Source: a bacterium
GTDB lineage: Bacteria; Chloroflexota; Anaerolineae; Caldilineales; Caldilineaceae
Reading direction: 5' to 3'
Length of the DNA: 64,000 bases
Assembly (NCBI GenBank): GCA_016124945.1
Contig: WGMT01000007.1
Span: 20,159 to 84,158, forward strand
Shown here: positions 59,414-64,000 of the stretch, piece after piece
Numbering within the stretch: the stretch's first letter is position 1
How the letters are laid out: the number at the start of each line of letters is the position of its first letter
The notes under the pieces: model-generated
What the model saw: only the letters and a program-made list of their open reading frames with translations
What the model was told of the DNA's origin: nothing
The model's database searches: none
Position numbers and translations under genes: made by a program

Positions 59414-61534
59414 ATGACAACCAGCAATGCAACTCTCCTCATCCCAAACAAACTCTACCTAACCGGCCCCTTTGGCGCGGGCAAAACCAGCGCCGCGATT
59501 GAGCGAATCCAGTGGCTGCTGCGCCAGGAACGGGTGCGCGGTGACGATATCCTCGTGCTCACGCCGCAGCGGACATTGGCGCGCCCCTACTACGAGGCGT
59601 TGCGCGCCGCCGACGTGCCCGCTGGTCCGCCCGTGCGGGTGACGACCTTCGCCGGGTTGGCTCGCAGCGCTGTGGAACTCTACTGGCCGCTCATTGCCGA
59701 ACCGGGCGGTTTCGCCGATCCACGCAAGGAACCCACCTTCCTCAATTTGGAGACGGCACAATACCACATGGAACCGTTCGTCAACGAGGCCTTCGAGCGG
59801 GCCGAATTCGACGCCGTGCGCGTGGACCCCAGCCGTGTCGTCTCTCAGGTGTTGGACAATCTTAACAAAGCCGCGCTCTTGGGTTTCTCGATTGAGGAAA
59901 GCTACCAGCGCCTCGAACTGGCCGTGCCGCAAGGACAGCAGATGACGGCGCGCCTCAACGTGCTCCAGACAGCCAAACGCATCAGCAACGCCTTCCGCGA
60001 ACTCTGTCTGCGCGAATCGTTGGTGGATTTTAGCCTCTGGATCACGCTTTTCGATCAGCAGGTGCTCAACAACGAGTGGAGCCGCACCCATCTTTTCCGC
60101 TCGCAGCGCCACCTGATTTTCGACAACGCCGAAGAGGACACCTTCGCCGCCCAATCCCTGGTGCGCCGCTGGGTGCCTCACCTCGACAGCGCCCTTATCG
60201 TCGTCGATGAAGACGCCGGTTATCGCGTCTTTTTAGGCGCGAACCCCGAAGGTGCGGCGGAACTGGTGCAGGTCTGCGATGCCCATCTGCACATGGATGA
60301 GAGCCACCTCATGCCGTCCTCACTGCAGCGGATGACGGCGATGATCGACCGATCCGTGCGTGGCCGTGGCGCGACCGTCACAGCGGAGGAAGAGGACGAA
60401 GCACCCATCACCGAGCCGTTGCCGTTGACCTATCGCACGCACCGCTTCTACCCACAGATGATCGACTGGACGGTTGACGAGATCGAGCGGCTGGTGCGCA
60501 ACGAGGGCGTGCCGCCGGGGCAGATTGCCATCCTTGCACCGTTTGTCAGCGACGCGCTGCGTTTCAGCCTGCAAAGTCGCCTGGACGCGCGCGATATTCC
60601 GTCCACCACCCACCGGCCCAGCCGCGCACTTAACGCCGAACCGTCGGCCCGCGCCCTGCTCAGCCTGGCGGCGTTGGCCCATCCCACCTGGCAGCGCTAC
60701 CCACCGCAGAGCGACATCGCCCACACCTTCGCCATCGCCATCGAGGAGCTCGATCCTGTGCGCGCCATGTTGCTCAGCCGTGTCGGCTACAACCTGCGTG
60801 GCGTCAACGCGGGGACGCTCAACAGCTTCGCCGGTCTGCGCAGTGCGGTGCAGCAACGCATCACCTTCCGCGCGGGCGAACGTTACGAACGGCTGCGCCA
60901 GTGGATCCTGGCCTACCAGGCCGAAACCGACTTTACCCCGCTGGATCAGTTCTTCGCCCGCCTCTTTGGCGAAGTGCTCAGCCAGCCCGGCTTTGGCTTC
61001 CACATGAACGTGGATGCAGCCCGTGTCACCAACCAGTTGGTGGAATCAGCGCGCAACTTCCGCTGGGCCATTGAAGAACAAGAGGACAAAGAAGCGGCGA
61101 TGCGGCGCGGGGCCATCGGCAACACCTACCTGGCCATGCTCGAAAGCGGCGCGTTGGGCGCGCTCTACGTCCCCGGCTGGCAGGAAGACGAGGAGGTGGT
61201 CTTTATCGCGCCGGCCTACACCTTCCTCATGCGCAACCGCCCCGTTGCCGTGCAATTCTGGCTCGACATTGGATCCGGCGGCTGGTGGGAGCGGCTCTAC
61301 CAGCCCCTCACCCATCCCCACGTCCTTGCGCGGCAGTGGCCGCCCGACACGCTATGGACCGACTTCCATGAATTTCGACAGCGCCAGGAGACGCTACGCC
61401 GCCTCATGCTCGGCCTCGTCCGCCGCACCGGGCAGGCGCTCTACCTGGCCATGAGCGACTATGGCGAAAGCGGCATGGAGCAGCGCGGGCCGCTGCTGAG
61501 CCTGTTGAATCGGGTATTGGTGCGCGAGCGGTGA
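59414..61534 (+). CDS. UvrD-like superfamily 1 helicase-related ATPase with degenerate Walker B
   Basis: A 706-residue protein. Walker A is TGPFGAGKTS (residues 17-26), followed by LVLTPQRTLARPYYEAL and VRVTTFAGLAR, which are helicase motifs Ia/Ic of UvrD/Rep/AddB proteins. At the Walker B place, where UvrD has DEFQD, it has LIFDNAEED. C-terminal motifs are weak: AILAPFVSDALRFSLQSRL resembles motif IV/V, and no VxLxTxHxAKGLE motif VI region is visible. No nuclease domain or Fe-S cysteines are seen. It may be an AddB-like inactivated partner that binds DNA ends. The start lies 5 bases after the PIN remnant, but co-transcription is probably fortuitous. Confidence 0.75.
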   Translation: MTTSNATLLIPNKLYLTGPFGAGKTSAAIERIQWLLRQERVRGDDILVLTPQRTLARPYYEALRAADVPAGPPVRVTTFAGLARSAVELYWPLIAEPGGFADPRKEPTFLNLETAQYHMEPFVNEAFERAEFDAVRVDPSRVVSQVLDNLNKAALLGFSIEESYQRLELAVPQGQQMTARLNVLQTAKRISNAFRELCLRESLVDFSLWITLFDQQVLNNEWSRTHLFRSQRHLIFDNAEEDTFAAQSLVRRWVPHLDSALIVVDEDAGYRVFLGANPEGAAELVQVCDAHLHMDESHLMPSSLQRMTAMIDRSVRGRGATVTAEEEDEAPITEPLPLTYRTHRFYPQMIDWTVDEIERLVRNEGVPPGQIAILAPFVSDALRFSLQSRLDARDIPSTTHRPSRALNAEPSARALLSLAALAHPTWQRYPPQSDIAHTFAIAIEELDPVRAMLLSRVGYNLRGVNAGTLNSFAGLRSAVQQRITFRAGERYERLRQWILAYQAETDFTPLDQFFARLFGEVLSQPGFGFHMNVDAARVTNQLVESARNFRWAIEEQEDKEAAMRRGAIGNTYLAMLESGALGALYVPGWQEDEEVVFIAPAYTFLMRNRPVAVQFWLDIGSGGWWERLYQPLTHPHVLARQWPPDTLWTDFHEFRQRQETLRRLMLGLVRRTGQALYLAMSDYGESGMEQRGPLLSLLNRVLVRER

Positions 61535-61576
61535 ATCCCCGCCCGAGGACGAGACACCCTAATTCACAACACAGTC

Positions 61577-61607
61577 ACCCCGCCGAGGACTAGGTCCTCG
61601 GCGGGGT
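61577..61607 (+). terminator. intrinsic terminator of the UvrD-like gene
   Basis: ACCCCGCCGAGGAC (61577-61590) pairs perfectly with GTCCTCGGCGGGGT (61594-61607), followed by GGTTTTGAG. Confidence 0.85.
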
Positions 61608-61624
61608 GGTTTTGAGTTACAACA

Positions 61625-61840
61625 CCGATTGTAATCGAGGAGCAGCCCCGCATCCGGCACCAGCGTGTCGGGTGAGAGGAATTGTCCTAGCGCAGGGTCG
61701 TCCGTTGCTCATTGACAACGAATAGAGGGAGAACACGAATCAATCCCGCCGACGAAGCAGCTATTCGTCTCATCCTTCTATTCGTTGTCATAGCAGGTGC
61801 TGTCCTGTTTTTAGCCGGTGTACGTGCGGTCTCCGCACAA
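61625..61840 (-). pseudogene. degraded Rhs core fragment (copy A)
   Basis: Bases 61628-61702 match the Rhs gene at 63790-63855 closely (minus-strand reading of FLSPDTLVPDAGLVLDYNR), and 61793-61835 match 63892-63935 (the region coding for TYTGQKQDSTGLLY). The middle part has diverged. It is the left boundary of the segment that carries VapBC. Confidence 0.8.
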
Positions 61841-61979
61841 GGACAGGACGGTCCCCGCGCTGAGGCGCCGTTACAAGCAGACCGCGTATCGGGCAACTCC
61901 CTGTTCTACCGGCTTTACCCCGGGTCGAGATTCTTGTAAACTGAGTGCAGTGTTTCTTCGAAAATAAGGACTAGACGTC

Positions 61980-62219
61980 ATGCATAGCGAACAGGTTATC
62001 CAAGTGGAATGGTCGGGTAGTCAGCAGATGATCCGCGTCCCACAGGAATTCGAGTTGGAAAGCAGGGAGGCAGTGATTCGGAAAGAAGGCAATCGACTCA
62101 TCATCGAACCTGTCAACGATTCCTCGCTTCTGGCGCTGCTGATGACGCTATCGCCCATAGAGGACGAATTCCCTGATGTAGATACTGACCTGTTATCGCT
62201 CGACAGTGATGTACTCTGA
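61980..62219 (+). CDS. vapB: VapB-type antitoxin
   Basis: A 79-residue protein. The N-terminal half QVIQVEWSGSQQMIRVPQEFEL and VIRKEGNRLIIEP is a swapped-hairpin AbrB/MazE-like DNA-binding domain; the acidic C-terminus (EDEFPDVDTDLL) would cover the toxin active site. It begins 11 bases before the vapC start region ends, with an 11-base gap to vapC, so the two are one operon. Together with vapC it is the only fully intact PIN toxin module in the window, and it lies between two Rhs-core fragments. Confidence 0.85.
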   Translation: MHSEQVIQVEWSGSQQMIRVPQEFELESREAVIRKEGNRLIIEPVNDSSLLALLMTLSPIEDEFPDVDTDLLSLDSDVL

Positions 62220-62230
62220 GTTGACGTACT

Positions 62231-62641
62231 ATGAGTTACGCTTACCTCCTCGATACCAACATCATCTCAGATCTAGTTCGTCACCCTACCGGCGTCGTCT
62301 TTCGGCACATTGCAAACGTGGGTGAAGCAGCAATCTGCACAAGCATTGTGGTTGGTTGCGAACTGCGATACGGGGTAGCGAAGAGTGGATCTGTCCGTTT
62401 ACGAGAGCAACTTGAACTGATTTTGGCGCGGATACCATTGCTCCCACTCGAGCCACCTGTGGATGTTCACTATGGCGTCGTACGCGCACAACTCGAACGA
62501 GCAGGCAGGCCCATCGGCCCCAATGATCTGCTCATTGCAGCCCACGCGTTGACCCTAAACCTGACACTTGTGACGGCCAACATCCACGAGTTTTCACGCG
62601 TGCCCAATTTGACTGTTGTGAACTGGCTGGATCCGACATAA
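62231..62641 (+). CDS. vapC: VapC/FitB-type PIN ribonuclease toxin
   Basis: A 136-residue PIN nuclease with all acidic residues: Asp8 (LLDTNIISDL), Glu44 (CELRYG), Asp99 (GPNDLLIAAHAL) and Glu120 in ANIHEFSRV. It should cleave tRNA or rRNA at one site when not bound by VapB. Its stop codon TAA takes its last base from the first base of the Rhs-core copy B (62641), so the 3' end of the gene is exactly the junction with the repeat. This suggests that the pair was inserted next to, or recombined with, Rhs sequence. Confidence 0.93.
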   Translation: MSYAYLLDTNIISDLVRHPTGVVFRHIANVGEAAICTSIVVGCELRYGVAKSGSVRLREQLELILARIPLLPLEPPVDVHYGVVRAQLERAGRPIGPNDLLIAAHALTLNLTLVTANIHEFSRVPNLTVVNWLDPT

Positions 62642-62713
62642 CCGATTGTAATCGAGGACCAGCCCCGCGTCCGGCACCAGCGTGTCCGGCGAGAGGAATT
62701 GTCCAAGAGAAGT
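62641..62713 (-). pseudogene. Rhs core fragment (copy B)
   Basis: ACCGATTGTAATCGAGGACC and the following bases repeat the Rhs gene at 63790-63855 with only a few changes, reading QFLSPDTLVPDAGLVLDYNR on the minus strand. It lies between vapC and the small membrane gene, and homology starts at exactly the same base as in copy A. Confidence 0.9.
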
Positions 62714-62717
62714 CCGT

Positions 62718-62993
62718 TTATCCGTATGCAATGAGGATAATTGCTGCAAGCATAAGCAGAAACGACCAGATGTAGCCTTCAATAAAGTAGTTCCTTCTTA
62801 CAGCTGGATCCTGCAAAAACAACTGCCGCCGTTCTTCAGGTGATCTTCTCCAGTATCTAAGAACCACGAATGATCGCGTAAATCCTTCTTTCGAAACAAA
62901 ACTCTCGATGCATTTTTCTGGACTACGCCTACATTGTTCTGTCTTCAGAAGTAGAAAAAGTGCAGTAATCAATGCAATAGCTCCAACTAACAT
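62718..62993 (-). CDS. small membrane protein, candidate Rhs immunity protein
   Basis: A 91-residue protein. The ATG at 62993 follows AGGGGA and lies 10 bases behind the Rhs stop codon. An N-terminal helix (LVGAIALITALFLLL), a basic soluble middle (YWRRSPEERRQLFLQDPAVRRNY) and a C-terminal helix (FLLMLAAIILIAYG) are clear. Position directly after an Rhs toxin tip is where immunity genes are found, so protection against that tip is likely. The hydrophobic nature fits a membrane-acting toxin. I know no family for it. An Rhs-core fragment begins 5 bases after its stop. Confidence 0.65.
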   Translation of the reverse strand: MLVGAIALITALFLLLKTEQCRRSPEKCIESFVSKEGFTRSFVVLRYWRRSPEERRQLFLQDPAVRRNYFIEGYIWSFLLMLAAIILIAYG

Positions 62994-63003
62994 ATATTCC
63001 CCT

Positions 63004-64000
63004 TTAGCGTGGACACCCTGTTCCGTAACACGCCCCCGTAGCAATATCGATCATCGGTCCCAGTGCTGGCGCTGTATATTTGCCTGCGGTTCCGCCGTAC
63101 CTATCAAGAACGTAAGAAACACCTTCGACAGTGAGTGATAAAGTTGGAGTTGCATAGTCTCCTTGGGAGATAGGGATAACGAAATCAGCAATAGCAACCG
63201 TAGTCCAACCAACAGCAGTGTATCCGACGCCGATACCCGCTACGACGGGTACGGCTGGGCCTGCGGCGGGCGATGATGCAACGATTGCTGGTCCAAAACC
63301 CGTTCCAGCCTTGAGCGCGGTGACGGCTAACATGCCTGGAGCCAAATGCAGATAGTCACGTTTGGACTCCATGGCTGTTGCATAACCGCCACCTGAACTG
63401 CGAACGGAGTAGTAACCAATTGCGGCCCCTTGAGGATATCGAGCAAAGTCCGATTCAGGCAGCATAGCACTGAACTGATGATTTTGCCCTGCACTACTAC
63501 GAATACCTTGCGCCAGGATATTAATCTTTCCTTGCCCGTCCCTTTGGAATCGCCCATAGGCCGTGAAACTATTGTTATCACCAACTACTTTGGTAGACTC
63601 CACAAGCCAGCCGTCCTCCGCCATCTGCAACATGTGTAACCAGCCCCACAACCCATTGTAGGCACCACCATCAAAATTGGCTTCCACACATGCCCAATCA
63701 CTGCATCCAAAGTGCTGCATGATTTCGTCGTTGGTGTAATGCCCACTCGGATCCGAGTACTTGAGCGGATTGCCGCGGACATACATGTACCGATTGTAAT
63801 CGAGGACCAGCCCCGCATCCGGCACCAGCGTGTCCGGTGAGAGGAATTGGCCAATAGAAGGGTCGTAGTAACGGGCGTTGTAGTAGAGCAGGCCGGTGCT
63901 GTCCTGTTTTTGGCCGGTGTAGGTGCGGTCGGTATTCAGGGCGGTCGGGCTGCCGGTGCGAACGGTGCCATACGACCAATGACCGACGTTGGTCGAGGCA
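63004..64000 (-). CDS. Rhs-repeat protein, C-terminal part with variable tip (runs off the window)
   Basis: The open frame enters from beyond 64000. The core is typical: RTYTGQKQDSTGLLYYNARYYDPSIGQFLSPD, read across 63830-63935, and the boundary YMYVRGNPLKYSDPSGH, after which family members carry variable toxin tips. Here the tip is about 245 residues: YTNDEIMQHFGCSDWACVE, a mixed middle, a hydrophobic Ala/Gly/Val-rich part (PAAGPAVPVVAGIGVGYTAVG) and a Cys-containing end. No nuclease motif is evident; the hydrophobic section suggests membrane action or only a transport element. The gene for a small membrane protein follows after 10 bases. The two core fragments downstream (62641, 61625) are relics of earlier tips. 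Confidence 0.88.
   Translation of the reverse strand, partial: ASTNVGHWSYGTVRTGSPTALNTDRTYTGQKQDSTGLLYYNARYYDPSIGQFLSPDTLVPDAGLVLDYNRYMYVRGNPLKYSDPSGHYTNDEIMQHFGCSDWACVEANFDGGAYNGLWGWLHMLQMAEDGWLVESTKVVGDNNSFTAYGRFQRDGQGKINILAQGIRSSAGQNHQFSAMLPESDFARYPQGAAIGYYSVRSSGGGYATAMESKRDYLHLAPGMLAVTALKAGTGFGPAIVASSPAAGPAVPVVAGIGVGYTAVGWTTVAIADFVIPISQGDYATPTLSLTVEGVSYVLDRYGGTAGKYTAPALGPMIDIATGACYGTGCPR

Larger units (their letters stand above)
61535..61979. other. 445-bp gap with terminator and an Rhs-core fragment
   Basis: It contains the hairpin at 61577-61607 and then a degraded copy of Rhs core DNA (61625-61840). A further inverted pair (GACAACGAATAGA 61714-61726, TCTATTCGTTGTC 61777-61789) lies inside the fragment. 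No intact gene is present. Confidence 0.7.

Noticed and set aside
61712..61939. Small membrane protein on the plus strand (LILLFVVIAGAVLFLAGV)
   Set aside because: The hydrophobic stretch is encoded by the opposite strand of the degraded Rhs core fragment (copy A); no independent evidence for a gene.
62594..62782. Open frame on the minus strand joining Rhs core residues to the complement of vapC
   Set aside because: It only reflects core copy B reading into the antisense strand of vapC; it is a relic, not a tip.

Overview
The window looks like chromosomal DNA (roughly 55-60% GC by eye) from a Chloroflexota bacterium, most likely of the Anaerolineae/Caldilineae type. This is an inference from gene content: large secreted proteins with Thr/Pro linkers and a short C-terminal YLPA-x-x-R tail, a winged-helix/BTAD/AAA/TPR regulator, many small toxin-antitoxin modules, and intergenic spaces filled with tandem 7-8 bp words. 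No rRNA, tRNA, CRISPR array, complete insertion sequence or replication origin was seen.

Layout. 1-8.2 kb: two very large proteins of unknown function, the first with a Tat signal, then a DUF433/DUF5615 pair whose toxin has an in-frame stop. 8.5-18.6 kb: a multidomain secreted subtilisin, a Na/Pi cotransporter, a PH-domain protein, a decayed MNT/HEPN pair, a CPBP protease, a secreted beta-propeller and a small conserved protein. 18.8-25.7 kb: an intact three-gene toxin-antitoxin-like operon, a giant regulator and a hybrid histidine kinase. 26.0-36.2 kb, all on the minus strand: nitrilase-like pseudoenzyme, DUF402, hisH, a phosphatase-fold protein, an MBL hydrolase, hisA-Nudix fusion, hisF, hisI, hisE, guaB, purA. 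HisHF makes AICAR, a purine precursor, while GuaB and PurA are the two branch enzymes from IMP, so histidine and purine synthesis are physically linked. 36.5-41 kb: lspA, rluD, a YgjP-like metallohydrolase, and a DUF4157/alpha-beta-hydrolase protein behind a small inverted-repeat element. 41-48 kb: GNAT and adenosine deaminase (minus), then a membrane zinc peptidase, sfsA, pyrF-pyrE and pyrD. 48-58.6 kb: a PRC-barrel lipoprotein, a sugar dehydrogenase fused to cupredoxin, queA, an Rpn-type nuclease, a C26 glutamine hydrolase, a penicillin acylase and a class V aminotransferase. 58.8-64 kb: Phd with a deleted PIN toxin, a UvrD-like ATPase, an intact VapBC pair lying between two fragments of Rhs core DNA, a small membrane protein, and the 3' end of an Rhs gene running off the window.

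The most unusual signals are: (1) intergenic arrays of tandem 7-8 bp words, each containing a stop trinucleotide, folded as hairpins; eight genes end inside such an array and one array is translated inside queA; (2) two MITE-like elements, one of 88 bp with 28-bp inverted ends and a perfect 8-bp target duplication; (3) VapBC in the position of an orphan Rhs tip cassette; (4) a nitrilase homologue lacking its catalytic Cys and a HisA-Nudix fusion; (5) three toxin-antitoxin loci in which the toxin is broken.
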